From positions 59,207-123,206 of the forward strand of contig NZ_LSLK01000071.1 of the NCBI RefSeq assembly GCF_002257705.1: 64,000 nt of DNA. The letters run 5' to 3'. The stretch comes from Sporomusa silvacetica DSM 10669 (GTDB lineage Bacteria > Bacillota > Negativicutes > Sporomusales > Sporomusaceae). The notes under the pieces were generated by a model, which was given only the letters and a program-made list of their open reading frames with translations, was not told where the DNA came from and did no database searches. Below, piece after piece: positions 24,547-35,601 of this stretch. Positions within the stretch are counted from its first letter, which is position 1. The number at the start of each line of letters is the position of its first letter. Position numbers and translations under genes: made by a program.

Positions 24547-25616
24547 GACAAGTAGTGCTGGAGATAGCCGATATTAAAGTTTTTCGTAATAAGCGGCAGA
24601 CTTTAAAGATTGAAAATTTATCGATATCTGCAGGTGAGATTGTTGCTATTATCGGGCCTAACGGTGCAGGTAAAAGCACCCTCTTGCAGCTAATTAATAT
24701 GCATTTGTCATATAAGACTGGCAAAATGGTTCTATTTGGGGAAGATGTTGCTGGAGCTGATAAGCAGAGCTTGCGTCGACGATCTTCGATGGTATTTCAA
24801 GAGACGATGCTATTGGATGATACGGTATTTAATAATGTCGCATTAGCGCTACGGTTTCGCGGCCTACCGGAGCGGGAGATCAAAGAAAAGGTTACTAAGG
24901 CACTAGCGGATTTTCATTGTGCCCATTTGACGACCCGGATGGCAGGTAATTTGTCTGGTGGAGAAGCACAGCGCGTTTGTCTGGCACGTGCCTTGGTATA
25001 TGAACCTGAACTTTTATTATTGGATGAGCCGTTTGCAGCGCTTGATTCGCCGACTCGTAATACTTTACTAGCTGAATTAAGGCTGGTAGCTATTGCAAGG
25101 GGAACTACGGTCATGTTAGTCAGTCATAATTTTAATGATGTTTTGTACTTTGCAGAGCGGGCTGTGGTTTTGCAGGAAGGGTGTATTGTGCAAGACGATA
25201 CGCCAGAAGTAATCTTACGACGCCCGGTGAATGCAATAATCGCTAGTTTAATCGAAATGGACAATGTTTTACCTTGCCAAGTGGAAAAGCAAGGTGATGA
25301 CATTTTGGTACAACTCGCTAATGGTGTATATTTTCCCTGGACGGGACAGAAGTGGCAGGGAGCGACAGTCTGCTGCCTTCCAGGAGATGCTCTGTATATA
25401 TTTGATGAACAATTAGTCTATCAGTATAATTCATTGATGGCAATGGAAGGAATTGTTTCACAGGTAGTGCCAGGGATTGGGATGTACCGCATTATGGTAG
25501 AGACGCAAGGATTGTCATTGACAATGCGTGTTCCGCGGGAACAAGTTACCAGCAGAGTAGCAATAGGGATGCAGCTCAAGATCGCGTTCAATCCCGGGGA
25601 TGTGCAACTTGTATGA
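24543..25616 (+). CDS. tupC: Tungstate-type ABC transporter ATPase (TupC) with C-terminal regulatory domain
   Basis: A 357-residue ATPase: Walker A GPNGAGKST (~39), signature LSGGEAQRV, Walker B LLLDEPFAAL, switch His in VSHNF. Beyond the ~235-residue nucleotide-binding domain there is a ~120-residue C-terminal extension, with the last ~65 residues (from ~GIVSQVVPGIGMYRI) resembling a TOBE/MOP oxyanion-binding domain. In ModC-like ATPases that domain gives feedback inhibition by the oxyanion. Overlaps tupB by four bases, so the two are translationally coupled. Confidence 0.88.
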   Translation: MRQVVLEIADIKVFRNKRQTLKIENLSISAGEIVAIIGPNGAGKSTLLQLINMHLSYKTGKMVLFGEDVAGADKQSLRRRSSMVFQETMLLDDTVFNNVALALRFRGLPEREIKEKVTKALADFHCAHLTTRMAGNLSGGEAQRVCLARALVYEPELLLLDEPFAALDSPTRNTLLAELRLVAIARGTTVMLVSHNFNDVLYFAERAVVLQEGCIVQDDTPEVILRRPVNAIIASLIEMDNVLPCQVEKQGDDILVQLANGVYFPWTGQKWQGATVCCLPGDALYIFDEQLVYQYNSLMAMEGIVSQVVPGIGMYRIMVETQGLSLTMRVPREQVTSRVAIGMQLKIAFNPGDVQLV

Positions 25617-25796
25617 AACGCTGTATTATTGAGGTAACTTTTCTGTGGCATAGTTGATTTTAAAAATATATTCAGGCACATGTATATAGCATAAGTAAAG
25701 AGGGTATACTAGTTGTGTAGCGGTGTCCTCGAGAAGAAACGAGATTGCGAAACATTATAATTGGAAAAATGCGCATATAGTAAGCACCATATACAT

Positions 25797-25827
25797 AAAC
25801 CCCTGCCGGTTTCGGCAGGGGTTTTTA
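25797..25827 (+). terminator. Rho-independent terminator after tupC
   Basis: Perfect 12-bp stem AAACCCCTGCCG/CGGCAGGGGTTT, GTTT loop and T tail. Confidence 0.9.
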
Positions 25828-25867
25828 AAATTGTAATAAGGTAAGACTACTGGTGGAGGTGATAAAA

Positions 25868-25996
25868 ATGCCTGTACCCAAAACAGGGCCTGATAAATTT
25901 GGAATTGAGCATGAAGTCAAGAACGAAAAAGGGAATAAGGAACTATCTGATGAAGAGGTGCGCAAAAAAGCGAAACATTTTGGGAATAAGGATTAA
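25868..25996 (+). CDS. Small hydrophilic protein, 42 residues, unknown function
   Basis: A short gene with a good ribosome site (GGTGGAGGTGATAAAA before ATG) between two strong terminators. The product starts MPVPKTGPDKFGIEHEVKNE and ends KKAKHFGNKD; it is highly charged, lacks cysteine and hydrophobic stretches, and would be soluble and probably disordered or a short helix. I recognise no family. The clear ribosome site and being bracketed by terminators support a real, separately transcribed gene. Confidence 0.6.
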   Translation: MPVPKTGPDKFGIEHEVKNEKGNKELSDEEVRKKAKHFGNKD

Positions 25997-26110
25997 GGAA
26001 ATGGAGAGCCAATGTGCCAGGCCGCTTCCTGGAGAAACATGCCTGGCACAAAGTAGCGGGGCGAATTCCTAATAAGGAATAAAATAGCCCGTATGATTAA
26101 ATAATGAGGC

Positions 26111-26153
26111 AAAGATGATTTGTAGCACGGTACTTACAAATCATCTTTTTTTT
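26111..26153 (+). terminator. Rho-independent terminator after the 42-residue gene
   Basis: Stem AAAGATGATTTGTA/TACAAATCATCTTT (14 bp, perfect), 10-nt loop, T8 tail. Confidence 0.9.
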
Positions 26154-26154
26154 G

Positions 26155-26264
26155 TCCAGATGGAAAGTATAACTTTCCCTGGATTGAACGACTATACCCC
26201 TAAAGGGCACAGGCGGCTTCTGCCGGCGTCCTAAAGGACTTGGCACAAGCCAAGTCTTTTCTTA
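26155..26264 (+). repeat. Dispersed palindromic intergenic repeat, copy C (long form)
   Basis: Best-preserved member: nested hairpin TCCAG-at-GGAAAGT/ACTTTCC-CTGGA, then ACCCCTAAAGGG, GGCTTCTGCCGGC, GTCCTAAAGGAC and GACTTGGC-acaa-GCCAAGTC. Copies A, B, D, E and F are related. Confidence 0.88.
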
Positions 26265-26375
26265 TGCGGCAATAATCCACTATTATAGCACAAAAAAACA
26301 CATAGGAAACTAGGTAAGTTTGGTCAAAGAGTATAAGTTAGTTATTTAGTTAGTTTGTTAGAGGAGATGACTTTT

Positions 26376-26678
26376 ATGTGGCTTGGTAAAGTAGTTGGAA
26401 CTGTTGTTGCGCCTACAAAGAATGATACACTTATCGGGAGTAAACTCTTGATTGTGCAACCGCTAAACCTCGATGGTATGAATACAATTAGTCTCCAGGT
26501 TGCGGTTGATACTGTTGGTGCGGGGAATGGTGAAACAGTGTTAGTGCTGACAGGCAGCTCGGCGCGCCGCATCATGAAAAATGAGGATAGTGCGGTAGAT
26601 GCCGCCATTGTCGGTATTGTTGAAAATATTGAAACAGAGGGAATTTCCAAGGCCCAATACTGGGTGCAAAAGGGGTAA
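26376..26678 (+). CDS. EutN/CcmL-family bacterial microcompartment vertex protein (orphan)
   Basis: A 100-residue protein of the EutN/CcmL fold, whose pentamers cap the corners of microcompartment shells. The start MWLGKVVGTVVAPTKNDTLI and the middle AVDTVGAGNGETVLVLTGSS match the family closely. AGAGGAG before the ATG at 26376 fixes the start. No hexameric shell protein (BMC-T/H) or signature enzyme lies near it. It may supply vertices to a compartment encoded elsewhere or have another role. Only 9 bases separate it from the CorA-like gene, so they are probably co-transcribed. Confidence 0.85.
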   Translation: MWLGKVVGTVVAPTKNDTLIGSKLLIVQPLNLDGMNTISLQVAVDTVGAGNGETVLVLTGSSARRIMKNEDSAVDAAIVGIVENIETEGISKAQYWVQKG

Positions 26679-26687
26679 CTTTATATT

Positions 26688-27632
26688 ATGTTAACAATAT
26701 ATAAAAGCACAGATGACGGCTTGCAAGTAATTCCCATCGAGTCTTCATTGCGTGAGGGAACATGGATAAGGGCAGTAAACCTATCGGCAGAGGAAATTGC
26801 CCAACTATCGTCAACGGCTAAAGTACCAGAAAAGTTTTTCCGATTTGCTTTTGAGGAAGATAGTTGCCCGCGAATTATAGTAGGAGATCGTTGTATTCTT
26901 ATTATTATTAACGTGCCGATAGCCCGTAATTCTGACCAATATGATACGATTCCCTTCAGTATTATATTGACTCCGGAGTTGACTATTACGGTGAGTCAGG
27001 AGGTAACCCAAATAATTCCTGAAAACGGAGGAACGGAATTCGACACCAGGAGACGTAGTCGATTCTTTTTTCAAATTCTTTATCAAGCCGGTACAATCTT
27101 TTTGCGGCATATTCAACGTATCCGTTTACGGACAGACGAAATAGAGGTTTTTCTGCGCAAGTCCACAAATAATCAAGAAGTTTTTAAATTGCTCAACCTG
27201 GAAAAAGCTTTAACGTATTTTACTGCTGCTTTGAGGGCTAATATTATGGTCCTGGAAAGTATTCTTCGATTAAGGTCTAATCCACAGTTAAGGCATCTAT
27301 TGCCAATGCGTGAGGAAGATGAAGACATTGTAGAAAACGTCATCATCGAGAACAAGCGGGCACTTCAATTAGTACAAACTTATAGTGATATTTTAAGTAG
27401 TATGATGGACGCATTCTCATCCGTAATTTCAAATAACTTAAACTATATTATGAAGTTTTTAGCTGCAGTGACGATCTTGCTATCGATTCCGACCATGATA
27501 TCAAGTTTTTGGAGCATGAGCCTGATAGTCCCGATGCAAGGAACAGAAGTAGGGTTTTGGACAGTTGTTCTGGTATCTATTTTGGCAAGCAGTCTGGCTG
27601 GTGTAGTTTTACGGAAAAAAGGGATGCTCTGA
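26688..27632 (+). CDS. CorA-like divalent cation transporter with altered GMN motif
   Basis: A 314-residue CorA/ZntB-like protein: a large N-terminal cytoplasmic domain (~1-245), a long stalk helix, and two C-terminal membrane segments (~253-275, ~288-308). Canonical CorA has YGMN between them as selectivity filter for hydrated Mg2+; here the place reads SSFWSMSLIVPM, so GMN is replaced by SMS. Divergent CorA relatives vary here, and ion choice or direction may differ. It is co-transcribed with the EutN-like gene and followed by a terminator. Confidence 0.8.
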   Translation: MLTIYKSTDDGLQVIPIESSLREGTWIRAVNLSAEEIAQLSSTAKVPEKFFRFAFEEDSCPRIIVGDRCILIIINVPIARNSDQYDTIPFSIILTPELTITVSQEVTQIIPENGGTEFDTRRRSRFFFQILYQAGTIFLRHIQRIRLRTDEIEVFLRKSTNNQEVFKLLNLEKALTYFTAALRANIMVLESILRLRSNPQLRHLLPMREEDEDIVENVIIENKRALQLVQTYSDILSSMMDAFSSVISNNLNYIMKFLAAVTILLSIPTMISSFWSMSLIVPMQGTEVGFWTVVLVSILASSLAGVVLRKKGML

Positions 27633-27656
27633 CAAAGGTATAGACTAAAAGGTTAG

Positions 27657-27684
27657 GCCCTAGCTCAAAGCTGGGGCTTTTCTT
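27657..27684 (+). terminator. Rho-independent terminator after the CorA-like gene
   Basis: 9-bp stem GCCCTAGCT/AGCTGGGGC (one G-T), CAA loop, T-rich tail. Confidence 0.8.
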
Positions 27685-27747
27685 GTGCATCCAACTCTTG
27701 GTTATTTTCCTGTTTGCATGATAGATAAAACTGTAGTACAATTCTAA

Positions 27748-27780
27748 TTGTTAACTATTAATATACACAAGGTTAACCAA
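27748..27780 (+). promoter_or_regulatory. BirA-type operator 1 upstream of bioB
   Basis: TTGTTAAC, 16 bases, GTTAACCAA: an inverted repeat of the kind bound by the biotin repressor BirA in Firmicutes (dyad of GTTAAC half-sites with ~15-16 base spacing). Confidence 0.75.
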
Positions 27781-27788
27781 TAAACTTA

Positions 27789-27820
27789 TTGTTAACTATG
27801 ATGTATTATATAGTTAACAA
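27789..27820 (+). promoter_or_regulatory. BirA-type operator 2 upstream of bioB
   Basis: TTGTTAAC, 16 bases, GTTAACAA: a perfect dyad with the same spacing as operator 1 and starting 41 bases after it, about four DNA turns, so both could be bound on the same face. It ends about 20 bases before the bioB start. Confidence 0.78.
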
Positions 27821-27840
27821 TAAGCAGAGGGGGAATAGCA

Positions 27841-28842
27841 GTGACTAACATTGAGTCTATTATGAAAATCGGTACCAAAGTGCTTCTGGGCGGGGAAATA
27901 GTAAAGGAAGAGGCAGCGAAACTAGGAGCAGTTGAGGATAAAGATGTGCCGTTTTTGTTAGCAATGGCTGATAAAATCAGACAGCAGTTTGTGGGGGACG
28001 ACGTGGACTTGTGCGCTATTGTCAATGGTCGCTCAGGTAGGTGTTCTGAGAACTGCCGTTTTTGCGCACAGTCAGTCCATCATCAAGCCAATATTCAAAT
28101 ATATCCGCTTCTTAGTGAAGCAAAGCTAGTTGCCGCTGCTAAGCAGGCCGAGGCCGGGGGTGCGCTGCGTTTTAGTATAGTAACCAGCGGCAGAGGTGTA
28201 GAGCAGGATAGCGATTTTCCCAAGATGGTTAGTGCGCTAAAGCGCATTAACCAGGAAACTAACCTGAAGGTGTGTGCTTCATTTGGTACATTGACACTGG
28301 AACGGGCTAAAGAACTAAAAGCAGCCGGAGTCAGTCGTTACCATCATAATGTGGAGAGTAGCCGTAATTTTTATTCTAAGGTGTGCACAACCCATACGTA
28401 TAATGACAGGGCTACAACTATTGCTATTGCGCATGAAGCGGGGCTGGAGGTATGTTCAGGCGGCATTATCGGTTTGGGCGAAAGCATGGAGGATAGAATA
28501 GATATGGCCTTTGAACTCAGGGCGTTTGGTGTTCACTCTGTGCCGCTGAATATATTAAACCCCATTAAAGGGACAGCTTTAGCCGAGCAGCCGCCTGTGC
28601 CGCCGCGCGAAATATTGAAGACGTTTGCACTGTTTCGGTTTATCATGCCAGATAAGGGAATTCGTACCGCAGGCGGGCGGGAAGTTAACCTACGGGATTT
28701 ACAGGCTATCAGTTTAATGGGTGGAATTAATGGGATGCTGATTGGTGGTTATCTAACAACTGGCGGACGCAATTATGAAATGGATGTAGCTATGGTGGAA
28801 GACTTGGGGTTGCGGCCTTTAGCGGCAAAAGATGCAAAGTAG
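27841..28842 (+). CDS. bioB: Biotin synthase (BioB)
   Basis: A 333-residue radical SAM enzyme that inserts sulfur into dethiobiotin. The radical cluster motif is CSENCRFCAQS (residues ~63-73), the CxxxCxxC pattern typical of BioB, preceded by INGRSG-like substrate residues. YHHNVESSRNFY (~163-174), which carries cluster ligands of the auxiliary 2Fe-2S site region, and the C-terminal GGREVNLRD are present. GTG start with GAGGGGG upstream. First gene of an operon of six overlapping genes controlled by two BirA-type operators. Confidence 0.95.
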   Translation: MTNIESIMKIGTKVLLGGEIVKEEAAKLGAVEDKDVPFLLAMADKIRQQFVGDDVDLCAIVNGRSGRCSENCRFCAQSVHHQANIQIYPLLSEAKLVAAAKQAEAGGALRFSIVTSGRGVEQDSDFPKMVSALKRINQETNLKVCASFGTLTLERAKELKAAGVSRYHHNVESSRNFYSKVCTTHTYNDRATTIAIAHEAGLEVCSGGIIGLGESMEDRIDMAFELRAFGVHSVPLNILNPIKGTALAEQPPVPPREILKTFALFRFIMPDKGIRTAGGREVNLRDLQAISLMGGINGMLIGGYLTTGGRNYEMDVAMVEDLGLRPLAAKDAK

Positions 28843-29329
28843 AGTTAGTTGGGTAGCTGAAGTTGGTTTGTTGGCTGCTTTTATAACAATAACTAGCACC
28901 TTTAAGCTGCCAGGCGTGATGCCGGGAACAGAATTTCAATTGTCAGCGCCATTGGCCACAGCTATCTGTGTGGTGTTTGGGTTTGGCAAATATATTACGG
29001 CAGGTTTGCTGTCCAGTGTGGTGGGCTTAATGCTTGGTACTCAGTCACTGTTAAATGTGTTTATTGCCATGGTATTTCGTGTCACTGTCGGCCTGCTGGT
29101 GGTGCTGCTGGGACGCTCCTGGCCGGTAATTGTGCTGGCAGGACCGATAGGTTCGGCTATTGGCAGATTGGTATTGGGTGGGATTATTGGTAAAGCGGTA
29201 ATTCCACTTTTGCTGGCAGCTCTTCCAGGGATGATTTATACAGCTTTATTGACTTGTCCCGTAACAGCTTTGCTACAACGGGTTAAAGAACAAAGGGAGA
29301 AGGTAATGCGTCATGTTGTACAGCGTTAG
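28832..29329 (+). CDS. Small integral membrane protein of the biotin operon (ECF S-component-like)
   Basis: A 165-residue protein with about five hydrophobic segments from residue 8 to ~148, the size and outline of an ECF-transporter substrate-binding (S) component. The conserved-looking KLPGVMPGTEFQLSAPLATA near residue 25-44 is where S components bind the module or substrate. It does not look like classic BioY. It overlaps the bioB end by 11 bases and the bioW start by 17, so it belongs to the pathway. Possible cargo is pimelate (the BioW substrate) or biotin; this is inference. Confidence 0.65.
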   Translation: MQSRVSWVAEVGLLAAFITITSTFKLPGVMPGTEFQLSAPLATAICVVFGFGKYITAGLLSSVVGLMLGTQSLLNVFIAMVFRVTVGLLVVLLGRSWPVIVLAGPIGSAIGRLVLGGIIGKAVIPLLLAALPGMIYTALLTCPVTALLQRVKEQREKVMRHVVQR

Positions 29330-30081
29330 AATGCGGGCAGCCCAAGGTGATGCGCATGAGAAGGGCGGCAAGCATATCTCAGGTGCCGAGCGGCTGGTAA
29401 GTCAGGAACAACTGCCATCTGTAGCAACAGCTATGCTCAGACGCGCCTTGTTTCATAGTCGGGGAACGGCTGACTTTATCAATCTTACTGTCGAAACAGT
29501 ACTGACTGAAAACGTACAAGCGGTACCCTGCCTGCCAATTGCAACTGTTGCTGTTCCTAGTGTAACTGCAGGCCGGGAGTCTGCACAGGCTGAGCTGATT
29601 AGGGCCGGTGTTGCACCGGCAGCCGTGGCTGCGGCGATAGAAGCGTTAGCAGGATTAAAAAGCAGTCTTAGGGGTGCTATGTTAGTTGATGCTCAAACTG
29701 GTGTCAGACTTGATGATAACGGTGAAAAGGGAATTCGTGTGTCGCGGATGGATATTGCTGATGAGCAGGCCTATTTGTGTTGGCTGAACCGTCAGGGGCA
29801 CAGCAATATTCATATTCAGGAGGCAGTAGTGCTGGCTTCTAAGGTTATGGCGGCACCCGGGGTAGTCGCCGAGTTATGCTGGTCAGATGACCCCGAATAT
29901 GTAACAGGCTATGTATCTACACCGATGCTGTACACCCGTTTTACAAAGTTGAAGCCTTATGGCAGCCCAATTGGCGGCCGGATTTTTTTCATAAAGGAAG
30001 GCACTGACTTGGAGCAACTGGCAGATTATTTGCAATATCAGCCTGTACTTATCAGCGTTCCTGCAGAGGAGGCCAGCGTTG

Positions 30082-30098
<17 letters not shown>
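29313..30098 (+). CDS. bioW: 6-carboxyhexanoate-CoA ligase (BioW)
   Basis: A 261-residue pimeloyl-CoA synthetase, which activates free pimelate with ATP and CoA for BioF. The N-terminal YSVRMRAAQGD, with GGKHISGAERLV (~19-30), and the C-terminal GGRIFFIKEG (~223-232) are characteristic BioW motifs. It overlaps the preceding membrane-protein gene by 17 bases. Its presence means this organism makes biotin from pimelate, not by the BioC-BioH route. Confidence 0.92.
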
Positions 30099-33380
<3,282 letters not shown>

Positions 33381-33532
33381 AATGGCGATTGCCAATATAC
33401 TAGTTTCCTTGTTTTTTGTTCTTGTTTAGAAAATTCCGTCATGATATAATCAGTGATATAGTCAATCGAGAGTATTATGTAACTAAACTCTATAATATTT
33501 GTAGATAGCAATGTTCAAAGGGGAAAAAGCAT

Positions 33533-34693
33533 ATGTCTGACAATTATAGTATAGTTAGATATCTTATTTATCAGCTTCGTCCGGGTTTGCAACTTGGAGA
33601 AACAGTATTAGCTCCTGATGGAAAAGTGTTGCTGTATGCTGGCACAATACTAACAGAAAAGCATATCGAAAGGCTTAGTTACTATAATTGCGATGGTGTT
33701 CGTGTTCGGGAATTTCAATCAGGTGTTGGAACGGGTTTCGATGCTAAGCAACAACAGAAGAAGGGTAACGCTGAACCGGAAGAACTTGTTGTTAGTCACG
33801 AATATTACGAAGCAGATATGGCTGCAACTGTATCAGAACAGGAAACTGAGTTCGTAAGTATATATGGCAATGTGGTGAAAGCTTTAAAAAGATGTTTTAC
33901 AATTGTTCGCCTGGAAAAACATTTGGATTGTGAATTGCTGCATTCTATCGTCGATGCTGTACTTACCCTTTCTGAGCGGGGGATTGGCGCTACCGCTTTG
34001 CTACATACTGCAACTCGCTCCGAAGATTATTTATTCCATCATTCTATTAATGTTGGTATTTTAGCAAATATTATTGGAAACTTAAGTGGGGCCTTTAAGC
34101 CAAGTCAACAGAGAAACCTAGTTTTAGCTGGCATTCTGCACGATATTGGCAAGCTAGAGATACCGGTACACGTTTTATATAAGAAGGGTAGCTTAGATGA
34201 AGACGAACTACATATGGTTCGCCAGCATCCAGCTATTGCCTTTAAGTTTTTCCGCCACTTCAAGGAGATTCCGGAAAGTGTTCGTTTGGGGGTTCTCCAG
34301 CATCATGAACGCGACGATGGTTCTGGTTATCCGTTACGTACCGCTGGCACTAAGAATCACCCGATCGCCAAAGTACTTGGTATAGCTGATGTTTATGACG
34401 CAATGACCTCAAAAAAGGTGTATGGTGAAGAAGTATCGCCATTTGCAGCATTAGATACCATCCAAGCAGACTCTTTCTCGGGCAAGTTTTCGCCTAAATA
34501 CTCGACACCCTTTCTTCATGAGTTGTGCCAAACACTGATTGGACGGTATGTGACATTAAATGACGGCAGTACCGGACAGCTTGTGTTTTGGAATCGTAAC
34601 GGGAAAGAAACGTGTCTAATTAGGTTTTCTGATGGCCAAGTAATTGATATTATGAATCAGAATAAACTGAAGGTCATTAAGTTGGTTTGTTGA
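33533..34693 (+). CDS. HD-GYP domain protein (cyclic-di-GMP phosphodiesterase)
   Basis: A 386-residue cytoplasmic protein: an N-terminal ~70-residue region like those preceding many HD-GYP domains, a helical linker, and a complete HD-GYP domain (~165-330). Metal and signature residues: HSINVGILANII, AGILHDIGKLEIP, HHERDDGSGYP (the GYP motif), and ADVYDAMTS. It should linearise cyclic di-GMP. No receiver domain or membrane segments are seen, so its input is unclear. It stands alone, converging on the YigZ gene. Confidence 0.88.
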   Translation: MSDNYSIVRYLIYQLRPGLQLGETVLAPDGKVLLYAGTILTEKHIERLSYYNCDGVRVREFQSGVGTGFDAKQQQKKGNAEPEELVVSHEYYEADMAATVSEQETEFVSIYGNVVKALKRCFTIVRLEKHLDCELLHSIVDAVLTLSERGIGATALLHTATRSEDYLFHHSINVGILANIIGNLSGAFKPSQQRNLVLAGILHDIGKLEIPVHVLYKKGSLDEDELHMVRQHPAIAFKFFRHFKEIPESVRLGVLQHHERDDGSGYPLRTAGTKNHPIAKVLGIADVYDAMTSKKVYGEEVSPFAALDTIQADSFSGKFSPKYSTPFLHELCQTLIGRYVTLNDGSTGQLVFWNRNGKETCLIRFSDGQVIDIMNQNKLKVIKLVC

Positions 34694-34722
34694 GTACGAT
34701 AACAACAGCGCGAAGAAATTTG

Positions 34723-35355
34723 TTAGTAGAACCCATCTAAATAAACTTCTCCGATTGGTTGTACTATTGCTTGCGCGGCTGTACAATCAGCGACCAGTTG
34801 CAGTAACTTGTCTTCGTCGCCCTTACGCGCCAGAGCGATGATTTTGACGATGTGGCTAAACTCTTTGCTCTCAATGGGATAATTCTTGAGCCGCAATTGG
34901 TTTTCTACTGTTCCTAATAAATGATAATTAATTTCGATTACTAAGCGGGTATGGAGCTGTTTTTCCACAATAATAGCTGCATCAAGACTATCAACAGCTG
35001 CCTTGGTGTAGGCGCGAATGAGACCGCCAGTCCCCAGTTTGATGCCGCCGAAGTAACGGGTGACTACAATAACCGCGTTTTTGACAGCTGACTTATTAAT
35101 GACTTCTAATATTGGCCTGCCAGCTGTTCCACTAGGTTCACCATCATCATCGGCTTTTTGAGATTGACCATGCTGACCGATGACGTAAGCTGAGCAATTG
35201 TGGTTGGCCTCTTTATGACGTTTTTTTATATCCTGGATAAAGGTAAGGGCCGCTTCTTCCGTTTCGGCAGGGCTGGCATAGCCGAGGAATAGAGATTTGT
35301 TAATTTCTAATTTGATTTCACTGACTTGTTTTACTGTGCGATAGGCAGGTAGCAT
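34723..35355 (-). CDS. YigZ/IMPACT-family protein
   Basis: A 210-residue member of the YigZ/IMPACT (UPF0029) family, cytoplasmic proteins linked to translation and stress, with a DUF1949 C-terminal domain. DDGEPSGTAGRPILEVI (~72-88) and VVTRYFGGIKLGTGGLIRAY (~97-116) are the family signature. The start has an AGGTG ribosome site. Nothing in the neighbourhood suggests a specific role. Confidence 0.9.
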   Translation of the reverse strand: MLPAYRTVKQVSEIKLEINKSLFLGYASPAETEEAALTFIQDIKKRHKEANHNCSAYVIGQHGQSQKADDDGEPSGTAGRPILEVINKSAVKNAVIVVTRYFGGIKLGTGGLIRAYTKAAVDSLDAAIIVEKQLHTRLVIEINYHLLGTVENQLRLKNYPIESKEFSHIVKIIALARKGDEDKLLQLVADCTAAQAIVQPIGEVYLDGFY

Positions 35356-35450
35356 AAAAACACCTCGTACTTTCCTAGGCTGAGATTAACTCTATAAGTT
35401 ACTATAAAGGAACAGCAGAATTTTGGCAATCAGAGATAAACAGGATAAGA

Positions 35451-35536
35451 TAAGACTTGGCTTGTGCCAAGTCCTTTAGGACGCCGACAGAAGCCATAGT
35501 CGTTCAATCCAGGGAAAGTTATACTTTCCATCTGGA
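35451..35536 (-). repeat. Dispersed palindromic intergenic repeat, copy D (short form, reverse orientation)
   Basis: Reads on the minus strand as TCCAGATGGAAAGTATAACT, then CTGGATTGAACGACTATGGC, GTCCTAAAGGAC and GACTTGGC-acaa-GCCAAGTC. It is the short form, like B and E. Confidence 0.87.
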
Positions 35537-35544
35537 TAAAAAAC

Positions 35545-35585
35545 GAAAGCACTATTTGTCTATATTGAGGACAAATAGTGCTTTC
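35545..35585. terminator. Terminator hairpin after gldA-like gene (stem shared with 54871)
   Basis: Perfect 16-bp stem GAAAGCACTATTTGTC/GACAAATAGTGCTTTC with a 9-nt loop. It ends the minus-strand glycerol dehydrogenase transcript. Nearly the same stem recurs at 54871-54912. Confidence 0.8.
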
Positions 35586-35601
35586 GCTTTAGTGTCTGAC
35601 A

